A stretch of DNA of 9,960 nt. It comes from an uncultured Verrucomicrobiota bacterium (lineage in GTDB: Bacteria > Verrucomicrobiota > Kiritimatiellia > RFP12 > UBA1067). A model generated the notes under the pieces. That model made no database searches. It was not told the origin of the DNA and worked only from the letters and a program-made list of their open reading frames with translations. Positions 1-7,136 of the stretch are shown here, in pieces (the first letter of the stretch is position 1; each line of letters begins with the position of its first letter). The position numbers and the translations under genes were made by a program. The DNA lies in assembly GCA_946543025.1 (NCBI GenBank), contig CAMNLN010000111.1, positions 1 through 9,960 on the forward strand, written 5' to 3'.

Positions 1-1231
1 CGACGAGCCCGATGGCCACGTCGTTGACGTTCGTGCCGGTAGGGCCGGTGACGACGAGCCCGTCCGCGGCGGCAAGCGTGGGGTAGGCGTCGTTTTCGGC
101 GAGGGTGCGGCCGATGGAAATCCCCTTGTCCAGCAGACAGGCCACCGTCGAGCCGTCCACGCAGCCGCCGGCGGCGTCGGTGGGGCCGTCCGTGCCGTCG
201 GAGCCGACGCTGACGAGCGCCACGTTGGGGAGTCCGGCGAGGATCGGCGCGGCGGCGAGCGCGAACTCCTGGTTGCGTCCGCCCTTGCCGCGCCCCGTCA
301 GCTTCACGACCGTCTCGCCGCCCACGATAAAGGCGCGGCGCGCGCCGTCGGTTGCGTGCGCGCGGACGATTTCGGCGAGTCGGCGCCCCGCCACGCGGGC
401 TTCGTCCGCGACCGTCGTGTCGAGGATTTCGGGCGCAAAGCCGCGCGCGGCGCAGGCGGACGCGGCGGCGGCGCACAGCTCGCGGACACTGCCGGCGACG
501 ATTGTCTCCACGTTCGCGACGGCGCGGGGCGTCTCCTGCGCCAGGCAGGCAAGGACGGACGGAGAAAAGGAAAGTCCGTATCTCGAGACGACGGCTTGCG
601 CCTGGGCGCAGGTGGAGGTGTCGGCGGCGGCGGGGCCGGAAGCGATCATGTCGAGCGGGTCGCCGAGGACGTCGGAGAGGACGATCTGGAAGATGCGGGC
701 AGGCGCGCAGGCGGCGGCGAAGCGTCCGCCCTTGACGCGGGAGAGTCGCTTGCGGATCGTGTTGATCTCCACGATGTCCGCGCCGCAGGCGAGAAGCTGG
801 CGCGTGACGTCGGCCAGCTCGCCGCCGGAGACGAGCGGCGCCTCGAAGAGAGCCGAGCCGCCGCCGGAGAGGAGAAAGACGACGGTGTCGTGCGGGGACA
901 GGCCTTGCACGAAGTCAAGCACGGCCTCCGTTGCGCGGAACGAATTCTCGTCCGGAACGGGGTGTCCGGCCTCGTGGCAGGCGATGCGCGGAAGGGGATG
1001 TTCCACGTGGCCGTACTTCGTGACGACGATGCCGCGCGCGAGGCGGTCGCCCAGCACGGCGCTCGCGGCGGCGGCCATGCGCCATGCGGCCTTGCCGGCG
1101 GCGACGAGCAGGACTTCTCCGGCAGGGTCAAACGTGGCGGCGGAAAGGGCGCGCCGCACGGCGGCGTCCGGCTTTACGGCATCGATAGCCGCCGTCGCGA
1201 TTTCGATGGCTGTGCTTTTCAACGGAGACAT
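1..1231 (-). CDS. Glycerate 2-kinase, MOFRL family (C-terminal end cut by window edge)
   Basis: Predicted cytoplasmic kinase that phosphorylates D-glycerate with ATP to 2-phosphoglycerate, linking glycerate from sugar-acid, tartronate or serine breakdown to lower glycolysis. My translation gives 410 codons. The N-terminal GckA-type domain shows AAGKAAWRM (about 44-52), VTKYGH (70-75), EAGHPVPDENS (87-97), LLSGGGSALFE (120-130), and INTIRKRLSRVKGGR (156-170). The C-terminal MOFRL domain shows GGETVV (304-309), GRGKGGRNQEFAL (313-325), SVGSDGTDGPTDAAGG (341-356), and TGPTGTNVNDV (395-405). That last motif normally lies at the extreme C terminus, so only a few residues are missing. The ATG at 1231 is the first possible start, because an in-frame TGA lies two codons upstream. 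A promoter-like element ends 6 nt before it. Family assignment is secure; the physiological route supplying glycerate is not shown here. Confidence 0.95.
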   Translation of the reverse strand, partial: MSPLKSTAIEIATAAIDAVKPDAAVRRALSAATFDPAGEVLLVAAGKAAWRMAAAASAVLGDRLARGIVVTKYGHVEHPLPRIACHEAGHPVPDENSFRATEAVLDFVQGLSPHDTVVFLLSGGGSALFEAPLVSGGELADVTRQLLACGADIVEINTIRKRLSRVKGGRFAAACAPARIFQIVLSDVLGDPLDMIASGPAAADTSTCAQAQAVVSRYGLSFSPSVLACLAQETPRAVANVETIVAGSVRELCAAAASACAARGFAPEILDTTVADEARVAGRRLAEIVRAHATDGARRAFIVGGETVVKLTGRGKGGRNQEFALAAAPILAGLPNVALVSVGSDGTDGPTDAAGGCVDGSTVACLLDKGISIGRTLAENDAYPTLAAADGLVVTGPTGTNVNDVAIGLV

Positions 1232-1237
1232 GCCTCA

Positions 1238-1266
1238 AGTGTACCAGAACCCGCGGCGATTTTCCA
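1238..1266 (-). promoter_or_regulatory. Promoter for the glycerate kinase gene, near-leaderless
   Basis: Reading the minus strand, a -35-like TGGAAA (4/6 match to TTGACA) is followed by a 17-nt spacer and a -10-like TACACT (4/6), which is preceded by TGG, an extended -10 arrangement. The -10 ends at 1238, only 6 nt before the ATG at 1231. Transcription would then begin at or next to the start codon. The GAGG between the two elements is only 1 nt from the ATG, too close to be a normal ribosome binding site. Confidence 0.5.
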
Positions 1267-1352
1267 GCCGTGTTCGCGCTCGCCTGCGTCATGACAATTC
1301 CGGCCCCGAAAAGCGCGCCATCGTCGACCTCTGGCCGCCGAAGTGAAGTCCT

Positions 1353-3164
1353 TTACGCGAACAGCGCCTGGAGCATCTCAAGCGTGATCGGCTTGAAGAG
1401 AATGCCGGAGAAACCTTCCAGCCCTGACTGGTTGCGCACCTCGACGTCGGCCGTGACGAGATAGACCGGCAGGTGCGAGAGCTTCGCGTCGGCGCGGATG
1501 GCCTGCACCAGTTCGTTGCCGTCCATCTCGGGCATCCAGAGGTCGGAAAACACCATGTCGAAACTCGTTTCGCCCTTCAGCATCTTCAGCGCCTCGCGGC
1601 CGTTCTCCGCCATCGCCACGTCGGTCACGCCGCTTCGCGCCAGCATGGCGTTGAGCACCATGCGGTTGACGGACGAGTCGTCGACGACGAGGACGCGGGA
1701 AGGGGAACGCCTCGACTGTTCGACGCGTCCCGGATGGCTGGTCGGCGGCTCGGCCGTCCGGATGTTGCGGAGCGTAACCGTAAAGGTGGAGCCTACGCCA
1801 ACTTCGGAGGAGAGCGTCAGTTCGCCGTCCATGAGCGTGGCGAGCTTCTGGCAGATGGGCAGGCCGAGCCCCGTGCCGTCGCGGTGGTTCTTGTCGGCGA
1901 GCTGGACGAACGGCTGGAGGATGCGGGAGGCGTTCTCCTTCGAGATGCCCTTGCCCGTATCCGCGACCGACAACGTCAACGTGCTGTCCTGCCAGTCGAC
2001 GCGAACGGTCGCCGTTCCGCGCTCCGTGTACTTGTACGCGTTCGACAGCAGGTTGAAGAGAATCTGGCGGACGCGTTGCGGGTCGACGCTGACCCACGGC
2101 ATCTTTCCGATCTCCGCCTTGAGGTCCAGCGACTTGCGCGCCCGTACGACCTCGCAGGCGGCGATGACCTCGCGTACGAGCGTCGGCATGTCGGTCGGCT
2201 CCTTGATGATCTCCAGCTTGCCGCTCTCCAGCTTCGAGAGGTCGAGGATGTCGTCCACGAGGCGCGCGAGCACCTTGCCGCTCGAGCGGATAGAGGAGAT
2301 GCAGCGGGCGCGCTCGGCCTCGTCGGCCACGCCTTGCTCGAGCAGTTCCGAGAACCCGACGATGGCGTTGAGCGGCGTGCGGATGTCGTGCGACACGGTC
2401 GAGAAGAAGAGACTCTTGGCCTGATTCGCCGTGCGCTCGGCCTCGAGCTGCGCCTCGTACTCGCGCGCAAGCAGCTCCTGCTGGTGCATTTCGTCGCGTT
2501 CGTCCTCGACGACGAATACATGCAGGAGGCTGCAGCCGAAAAGGCAGCCGATCGAATAGAGCGGAAGGAATGCGTCTCCGATCTGGATTACGATCGCGGC
2601 CGTCATCGTCACGCCGAAGGCGAAGACCATCTTGTAGCGACGGCGGGTCGCGCCTTCCGTGCGCAGCAGCTTGAGCAGCGTCACGACCGAGTTGAGGGCG
2701 TTGAAGGCGACCAGCAGCGCGAACGCCAGCTGGCGTAGCGGGCCGGCCTTGTACACGCACTGGGCGTCGACGGTGAAGAAGATGCCGGTGAAGCCGTTCG
2801 CGACCAGCGCGACGGCGAAGAACGCCAGCAGCCCGCGTCCCGTCCACAGCAAGCGTGCGCGCGGACGGCCGTCCATCTTCAGGTAGGCGGCGATGAAACT
2901 CGTCCAGGCGTAGACGGACAACGCCATCGTCATGAAGAAGACGAACGTGTCGGCGTAGAGGAACCGGCTCCACTTTAAGTGCGCAAATATGCCCCACAGG
3001 ACATCCCACACGAAGAAAAACAGCAGGCAGACGAGAAAATGCCTGAACTCGATCGCTCCCGCGCGCGAACTGGCGCTCTGGCGATTGACCAGCTGCCGCC
3101 AATTGATGATCAGGTGGACGACCAGCGCGATGCCGGCGATGCTCGAATAGAAATAATATAGCAT
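1353..3164 (-). CDS. Seven-TM hybrid sensor histidine kinase with C-terminal receiver domain
   Basis: Inner-membrane two-component sensor of 603 aa. The N-terminal 220 residues hold about seven hydrophobic segments (near 3-22, 42-62, 69-95, 105-130, 143-166, 178-198 and 200-218) and no recognisable periplasmic sensor domain. A charged, probably coiled linker (219-250) leads into a HisKA domain with SHDIRTPLNAIVGFSELL, giving H259 as the likely phosphorylated histidine. The HATPase_c domain shows NLLSNAYKYT (371-380), DTGKGIS (402-408) and DGTGLGL (429-435). After a short linker comes a receiver domain with VLVVDD (491-496), phosphoacceptor D541 in SDLWMPEMDG, and K591 in LFKP. The protein ends right after this receiver, so there is no DNA-binding output. 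The ATG at 3164 has GGAG 4 nt upstream and an in-frame TAA upstream. No partner regulator is present in the window. The signal is unknown. Confidence 0.95.
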   Translation of the reverse strand: MLYYFYSSIAGIALVVHLIINWRQLVNRQSASSRAGAIEFRHFLVCLLFFFVWDVLWGIFAHLKWSRFLYADTFVFFMTMALSVYAWTSFIAAYLKMDGRPRARLLWTGRGLLAFFAVALVANGFTGIFFTVDAQCVYKAGPLRQLAFALLVAFNALNSVVTLLKLLRTEGATRRRYKMVFAFGVTMTAAIVIQIGDAFLPLYSIGCLFGCSLLHVFVVEDERDEMHQQELLAREYEAQLEAERTANQAKSLFFSTVSHDIRTPLNAIVGFSELLEQGVADEAERARCISSIRSSGKVLARLVDDILDLSKLESGKLEIIKEPTDMPTLVREVIAACEVVRARKSLDLKAEIGKMPWVSVDPQRVRQILFNLLSNAYKYTERGTATVRVDWQDSTLTLSVADTGKGISKENASRILQPFVQLADKNHRDGTGLGLPICQKLATLMDGELTLSSEVGVGSTFTVTLRNIRTAEPPTSHPGRVEQSRRSPSRVLVVDDSSVNRMVLNAMLARSGVTDVAMAENGREALKMLKGETSFDMVFSDLWMPEMDGNELVQAIRADAKLSHLPVYLVTADVEVRNQSGLEGFSGILFKPITLEMLQALFA

Positions 3165-3187
3165 AAAGCTCCGCGAGGTTTCGGCAT

Positions 3188-3216
3188 GTTATACATCCCC
3201 CCTCGTGAGATTGCAA
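3188..3216 (-). promoter_or_regulatory. Promoter for the histidine kinase gene
   Basis: On the minus strand TTGCAA (3211-3216, 4/6 to the -35 consensus) is separated by exactly 17 nt from TATAAC (3188-3193, 5/6 to the -10 consensus). Transcription would start near 3181, leaving a leader of about 17 nt that contains the GGAG ribosome binding site. It lies in the 84-bp gap behind the glycoside hydrolase gene, so the kinase can be expressed independently. Confidence 0.6.
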
Positions 3217-3218
3217 AT

Positions 3219-3232
3219 GCCCGGCCGCCGGC
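3219..3232 (-). terminator. Possible weak hairpin after the GH106 gene
   Basis: Seventeen bases past the hydrolase stop codon, a GC-rich inverted repeat (CCGG, a 3-nt loop, CCGG, with one further G-C pair across a bulge) could fold. Only three T residues follow, and it abuts the -35 element of the kinase promoter. It is a weak terminator candidate at best. Confidence 0.22.
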
Positions 3233-3248
3233 TTGAATGCCGCGGACT

Positions 3249-5627
3249 TCAGCGGAGACAGGCGTTCGGCGATCCGGAATCGGATGGCGAGCTCGTTAGC
3301 GTCACCGGGCCGAGCAGTCCGGATGGCGTGAGCTTGGAATCCTTGGTGAAGTAGTTCCAGTCCGTAAAGCACGTGCGGCCCTTCGACGGACGCGCCGCCA
3401 TCCCGTTCCTGAACCAGTCGGGGAATCTCTCCAGATACCAGCCGCCCGGATATACGGCCTTGACGAACGTGCAGTCAGGAGGCTCCTGCTCGTCGCCGAT
3501 AAGCCTGTTCGCCCACACGTTCGTGAACTCGATCTCGAGTGCGTTCTCGCCCTCCTTCACGTCGCCTGCCGCAAGGCGCACCTCGTAAGGCGCGCACCAC
3601 GTCGGCTCGAACGACTTGCCGTTCAGGACCACCTTCGCGATCTGCCCGTTGCAGTTGCCGAGCGAGAGGAGCGAATGGCCGACGTCCGACGGACGATGGC
3701 CGACGACGAAGCTCGTGCGATAGACGGCGGTTCCGCTGAAGTACTTGACGTCGCGATCGACGCTCTTCGTCCAGTCGGAAAGTTCCGCCATCTCGACGGT
3801 CTTGTTCCCAAACGTCACGCGCCATGGCCCGGCGACGGGGAGCGCGTCGCCGCCCGTAAAGGGCTTGGCGAGCTTCTGGTAGTAGGCGCTGTCCGCGTTT
3901 GGCACGAGAGCCCCGGCGGGTTTGCGCAGCACGAGGAACCCGCTGCCGCAGGGCGCGAGCTGTATGGCGGCACATCCGTTGACGACCGCGAGCGGAGCGA
4001 CCGTGCCCGTCACCGGGTCGAACCATTCCGCCGCCTTCCCGACATTCGGCAGGCGCATGTTCATGGAGGCGGAGCGGTCGGAATGGTTCACGACGAAGAA
4101 CACGACGTTGCTGTCCGCCTCGCGTGCGCGAGCCGTAAGGGGCGTACCCCTCGGGGTGATGTCGAGGCCGTCGATCTTCGCGCTGCTCGGCTCGCCCCAC
4201 TGAAGAAGCGCCTGGCAGCGGTTGAGGTACCGGTACCATCCTCGGCCGCTCCTCGCCCATGTCTGCGTACGCCCGAAGTGCGTACCCCATCGCCCCATCG
4301 CCTTGCCGGGGAGGAAATCGTCGCTCCACGGCTGGAGCGGGCACGTGTGCAGCGTCATGCGATTGACGCCGCGATCGTACTGCGTATCTGCCGCCGCCTT
4401 CAGAAGAAACGGAGTCTCCGTCCAGCTGCAGGCGTCGGGGCCGGACGTGAATGCCTCCGCCTCGACGACGTTGTGTCGTTTCCCGTCGGGGCCGATCCAC
4501 CTGTTCCAGCCCAGTTGCCTGGGAATCTTGCGGTCGAGGTTCGGCTTGTACCAGAACTCCGTCATCAGGCGATCGACGTGTGCCGAACACTCGCGCGTAT
4601 CGAACGGCCCGCCGTACGGTTCGCAGGCGAATTGCAGCCCGACGGCGTTCAGCCGCTCGTGCATCATCTTGAAAAGCACGTCGCGGTAGAGGTCCTTCAC
4701 CGTGCGGTCGTAGTCGGCGCGGAACTTCTTCTCCGCTTCCTTGTCCTTCGCGGCGGACACCTTGAAGCCGCCGAGGATCGGCAGGTACGGCAAAGGGTCG
4801 TACCCGCGCCGCGCCGTGAACTCGGCGCGCATGTTGGGGGTCCACGTGGGCCGGCCGGCCTCGTAGCTATCGAGGAGAATAAACTTGAGGCCCTGCCCCA
4901 CCTGGTCGCCGACGTGTTTCTTCAGGTCGCCGAGGACATGGTCGAGGTGGAACGCGACGGCCTCCGGGTTCATCTTGTCGCACTCGAGTCCGAACACCTC
5001 CCACTGGTTGGGCTGCGTGAACGAGCCCATCGGGATGTGCTGCACGCGCACGCCCTCTACGACGGCGATCTCCTGAAGGTCCGTGCGGCGGCACGGGACG
5101 TCCGGCTTCTTGAACTCACCCGTCTCGGCGTTCTGGACCGGGAACGCGGCGTGGGCGGCCAGCGAAATCTGCTCTTCGGCGTTCGTGACGTTGAACACGA
5201 GCTCGCGCATTGAAAGGCGCGGCGGGATCCAAGGGCCGCCCGTCGAGGTATAGCCAGGGCAGTTGTGGAGCCCGAGCTCGATGCCGCGCTTCTTTGCCTC
5301 CTCGCAGGCGAAGCGTACGAACGCCCACCATTCGGGCGTGAACGCGAGCAGTCCGTCCGTGGGGCTGTTCCGGATCTTCGTCGCCCACGGCGAGCAGACG
5401 TCCGCCATGCCGAAGATCGTCGCCGCGCCGATACCGGTCTCCTTGAACCAGTCGAGGTCCTTGACGATCCCCTCCTTTGTGACGTTGCACCCCATCCAGT
5501 GCCACCACACGCCGGTCTTGGCGTCCTGCGGCGGATCGCGGAACACCTCTTCCGGGTCCGGCGCGGCACATGCCGCGAATGCGGCTGCGACCGCCACGAC
5601 GATGGACGTTCTTTTCCTCGTGTTCAT
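3249..5627 (-). CDS. Exported GH106-like glycoside hydrolase (probable alpha-L-rhamnosidase)
   Basis: Predicted extracytoplasmic enzyme of 792 aa that removes alpha-linked L-rhamnose from polysaccharides such as pectic or algal glycans. A signal sequence (positive MNTRKR, hydrophobic stretch, AAFAAC with Cys20) suggests a lipoprotein, although the lipobox is imperfect (Phe at -3). GH106 hallmarks are WWHWMG then VTKEGIVKDLDWFKETGIG (about 41-67), HNCPGYTSTGGPW (121-133), CEPYGG (335-340), MTEFW (355-359) and EAEAFTS (389-395). The Glu residues in these last motifs are catalytic candidates; I cannot assign acid and base. The C-terminal part (about 600-790) resembles the galactose-binding-like domain of the family, with FSGTAVYRTSF and NVWANRLIGD (703-712). 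It is shorter than the roughly 1000 aa common in the family. The ATG at 5627 is chosen over an upstream TTG at 5669 because that TTG falls inside the promoter. Substrate specificity is inferred from family only. Confidence 0.88.
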   Translation of the reverse strand: MNTRKRTSIVVAVAAAFAACAAPDPEEVFRDPPQDAKTGVWWHWMGCNVTKEGIVKDLDWFKETGIGAATIFGMADVCSPWATKIRNSPTDGLLAFTPEWWAFVRFACEEAKKRGIELGLHNCPGYTSTGGPWIPPRLSMRELVFNVTNAEEQISLAAHAAFPVQNAETGEFKKPDVPCRRTDLQEIAVVEGVRVQHIPMGSFTQPNQWEVFGLECDKMNPEAVAFHLDHVLGDLKKHVGDQVGQGLKFILLDSYEAGRPTWTPNMRAEFTARRGYDPLPYLPILGGFKVSAAKDKEAEKKFRADYDRTVKDLYRDVLFKMMHERLNAVGLQFACEPYGGPFDTRECSAHVDRLMTEFWYKPNLDRKIPRQLGWNRWIGPDGKRHNVVEAEAFTSGPDACSWTETPFLLKAAADTQYDRGVNRMTLHTCPLQPWSDDFLPGKAMGRWGTHFGRTQTWARSGRGWYRYLNRCQALLQWGEPSSAKIDGLDITPRGTPLTARAREADSNVVFFVVNHSDRSASMNMRLPNVGKAAEWFDPVTGTVAPLAVVNGCAAIQLAPCGSGFLVLRKPAGALVPNADSAYYQKLAKPFTGGDALPVAGPWRVTFGNKTVEMAELSDWTKSVDRDVKYFSGTAVYRTSFVVGHRPSDVGHSLLSLGNCNGQIAKVVLNGKSFEPTWCAPYEVRLAAGDVKEGENALEIEFTNVWANRLIGDEQEPPDCTFVKAVYPGGWYLERFPDWFRNGMAARPSKGRTCFTDWNYFTKDSKLTPSGLLGPVTLTSSPSDSGSPNACLR
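3675..3705 (-). repeat. 21-bp-period direct repeat encoding a heptapeptide unit within GH106
   Basis: The 10-mer ATGGCCGACG (plus strand) occurs at 3675-3684 and again at 3696-3705, exactly 21 nt apart. On the coding strand this is one heptapeptide period, VGHRPSD followed by VGH (residues 642-651). It lies between the first beta strand of the C-terminal sugar-binding domain (YRTSFV) and the LSLGNCNG strand, where a loop is expected. It reads as a short in-frame repeat insertion that keeps the gene open. Confidence 0.55.
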
Positions 5628-5659
5628 GCTGCCCGTTCTTTTGCTCGCGAAACGCGCGC

Positions 5660-5688
5660 AGTTTAGCAAAAACGTGATTCCCCGACAA
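5660..5688 (-). promoter_or_regulatory. Promoter for the GH106 gene
   Basis: On the minus strand TTGTCG (5683-5688, 4/6 to -35) lies 17 nt upstream of TAAACT (5660-5665, 4/6 to -10). The -10 is preceded by TGC, an extended -10 motif. The predicted transcript start is near 5653, giving a leader of about 26 nt before the ATG at 5627. This placement excludes the TTG at 5669 as a start. Upstream of the ATG the leader is A/G-rich but has no strong Shine-Dalgarno sequence. Confidence 0.5.
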
Positions 5689-5717
5689 TCGAATGTCGCG
5701 GTATTTCGCTTGCGATA

Positions 5718-5843
5718 ATGTGTCCGAATAGTACGACCGCCATCAACGACCTGCGCATCTTCAACGCCACGCTCGCGGTCGGCGGCATGGCGGCGAGTCC
5801 GTTCAGCGGACGAGATAGACGGCGACGGAGGCGAGGGTGGTGA
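5718..5843 (+). pseudogene. Short coding-like fragment, possible LamG-type C-terminal remnant
   Basis: A 41-codon open frame starts at ATG 5718. Its first 30 codons lie mostly in the 175-bp gap between the permease and hydrolase genes. From 5733 to about 5810 nearly every third codon position is G or C. The peptide STTAINDLRIFNATLAVGG resembles the ending of LamG/concanavalin-like domains (a DLRIFN-x-x-L strand). After residue 30 it runs into antisense arginine-rich sequence overlapping the permease 3' end, so it is not a normal gene. It may be a decayed fragment of a lectin-domain protein, or chance. A TGCGATAAT element overlaps its start. Confidence 0.25.
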
Positions 5844-7056
5844 CGAGGCCGATGGCGGCCTCGAAGGGGACGAGGCGCAGGCGCGCGCGGATGTCCATGA
5901 ACACCGCGCCGCCGGTCGCGTGGAAGAAGGAGCCGTGCGGAAGGGAGTCGATCACCGTGGCGCCGGCATGGATCATCGCGGCACCGCCAAGCGCCGCGAC
6001 GCCGGCGTCGGCGAGGGCGGGCGAGAACGTCTGGGCCGCGATGGTGGCGCCGGCCGTGGTCGAGGCCGTCGCCCCCGCCATCAGCACGCCCGAGACGGGC
6101 GCGAGCACGAAGGCGGGCAGGTGGAGGGCGTTCAGGAGGGAGACCACGTCGCCTTGCAGGGCGGACGCCTTTACGATGCCCGCCACGGTGCCGGTGCCGA
6201 CGAGCAGGATGGCGACGCCCGTCACTTTCGAGAGTCCGTACTCCGCGAACGCGAAGCCTTGGCGGACATGTCCCGTCGCAAGGATGGCGGCGACGCCGCC
6301 GAGCGGCAGGGCAAGAAACGGGTCGATCGTCACGCCGGCGAGCGGACGGAGGGCGAGGAGGATGATGACCGTGACAGGGCCCGCCAGGGCGGCCCAGAGG
6401 GGCGGCAGCGGCGCGTCCCGCTCGCCGATATGTTCGTCGGCGGGAAGCGGGCCGCGCTTGGAGAGCCATCCGGCGATCGCAACCGTGGCGGCGAACGCGA
6501 CGAGGGCGGGCAGGAGGTTGGCGGCCATGAGGGCGGTGAGGTCCACTTTGAACGCCTCGGCCGTCGCGATGGTGTTGGGGTTGGGAGAGATGACGTTTCC
6601 GGCCTTGCCGCCGCCGATCATCGCGAGGAGGATGCCGGGAACGGAAAGGTTGGCGCGTCGCGCGACAGCGAGCGCGATGGGGGCGACGGTGATGACGCTG
6701 ATGTCCACGAAAACGCCCACGGCGCAGACGACGAGCGTGGCGAGGGCGACGGCGGCGACGGCGAAGCGCCGTCCGAGGGCGTTGACGATCGCACCCGCAA
6801 GGCGTTCCGCGCTGCCCGTCCTGATGAGCGCGCCCGCGAGGACTCCCGAGGCGAGGATGCGCAGCACGGCGGGCATCATGCCCTGCGCGCCCGAGACGGC
6901 ATGCGCCATCGTGGCGGCCAGTCCGCCGCCGCCCGCGAGGCCGCCCAGGAGCGCGCCGGCCATGAGCGCGTAGGCCGGCTGCATGCGCCGCAGCACGAGA
7001 ACGATGGCGACGGTCAGGCCAAGGACCGCGCCGCATGTGGAGAAGACGGGTTGCAT
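5803..7056 (-). CDS. GntP-family organic acid permease
   Basis: Polytopic inner-membrane permease of 417 aa with hydrophobic segments along its whole length, in the gluconate:H+ symporter (GntP) family. These proteins import gluconate, other sugar acids or small hydroxy-acids with protons or sodium. Family-like motifs are GGGKAGNVISPNPNTIA (about 148-164), in the first conserved re-entrant region, and HAGATVIDSLPHGSFFHATGG (363-383), comparable to the DSLPH-type motif seen in hydroxybutyrate-like members. A hydrophilic loop near 198-220 separates the two halves. I choose Met at 7056 because a TGG-TAGAAT element lies between it and a second in-frame ATG at 7074. If that element is not a promoter, the protein would start at 7074 with six more residues. 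Glycerate or another sugar acid is an attractive substrate given the glycerate kinase in the window, but nothing in the sequence fixes it. Confidence 0.85.
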   Translation of the reverse strand: MQPVFSTCGAVLGLTVAIVLVLRRMQPAYALMAGALLGGLAGGGGLAATMAHAVSGAQGMMPAVLRILASGVLAGALIRTGSAERLAGAIVNALGRRFAVAAVALATLVVCAVGVFVDISVITVAPIALAVARRANLSVPGILLAMIGGGKAGNVISPNPNTIATAEAFKVDLTALMAANLLPALVAFAATVAIAGWLSKRGPLPADEHIGERDAPLPPLWAALAGPVTVIILLALRPLAGVTIDPFLALPLGGVAAILATGHVRQGFAFAEYGLSKVTGVAILLVGTGTVAGIVKASALQGDVVSLLNALHLPAFVLAPVSGVLMAGATASTTAGATIAAQTFSPALADAGVAALGGAAMIHAGATVIDSLPHGSFFHATGGAVFMDIRARLRLVPFEAAIGLVTTLASVAVYLVR

Positions 7057-7064
7057 ACGCCGCC

Positions 7065-7094
7065 ATTCTACCATGTCGTCCCGTCGTCCCGCAA
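7065..7094 (-). promoter_or_regulatory. Extended -10 promoter of the GntP permease gene
   Basis: On the minus strand TAGAAT (7065-7070, 5/6 to the -10 consensus) is preceded by TGG and ends 8 nt before the ATG at 7056. A weak TTGCGG (7089-7094, 3/6) lies 18 nt further upstream. If used, the transcript would start within a base or two of the start codon, and the ATG at 7074 would be upstream of the transcript. Confidence 0.45.
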
Positions 7095-7118
7095 TCGCTA
7101 TTTGCGATCGGCGGATCG
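7094..7118. promoter_or_regulatory. Overlapping inverted repeats, candidate operator between divergent transporters
   Basis: Two 5-bp inverted repeats share their middle arm: ATCGC (7094-7098) with GCGAT (7104-7108), and CGATC (7105-7109) with GATCG (7114-7118). They sit centrally in the 98-bp gap between the two divergent transporter genes, next to the -35 side of both promoters. This is a reasonable place for a shared regulator to bind. The arms are short and CGATCG-rich words are common in GC-rich DNA, so support is modest. Confidence 0.3.
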
Positions 7119-7136
7119 TCCGTCACGTCGCCCGTA

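Noticed and set aside
105..1346. Long plus-strand open frame (413 codons) opposite the glycerate kinase
   Set aside because: Low-complexity Ala/Arg/Ser-rich product with no motifs; the minus strand carries complete MOFRL glycerate kinase motifs. It is an antisense shadow caused by high GC.
1232..1352. Terminator or small gene between the kinase and glycerate kinase genes
   Set aside because: No hairpin with a T-run and no coding frame with a ribosome binding site was found; only the promoter for the glycerate kinase gene is supported.
1473..2738. Plus-strand open frame (421 codons) opposite the kinase
   Set aside because: Antisense shadow with Asp/Arg/Glu-rich, motif-free product.
3165..3248. 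Possible operon linkage of GH106 and the histidine kinase
   Set aside because: A well-spaced -35/-10 pair lies in the 84-bp gap, and a possible hairpin precedes it; separate transcription is more likely, though read-through cannot be excluded.
1378..3372. Minus-strand open frame of 664 codons in another frame of the kinase gene
   Set aside because: Arginine-rich frame-shifted reading of the histidine kinase, whose true frame has all HisKA, HATPase and receiver motifs.
3675..5213. Plus-strand open frame (512 codons) opposite the GH106 gene
   Set aside because: No domain recognisable; opposite strand matches GH106 throughout.
5628..5669. TTG start 14 codons upstream of the GH106 ATG
   Set aside because: It would put extra polar residues before the signal peptide and lies within the predicted promoter.
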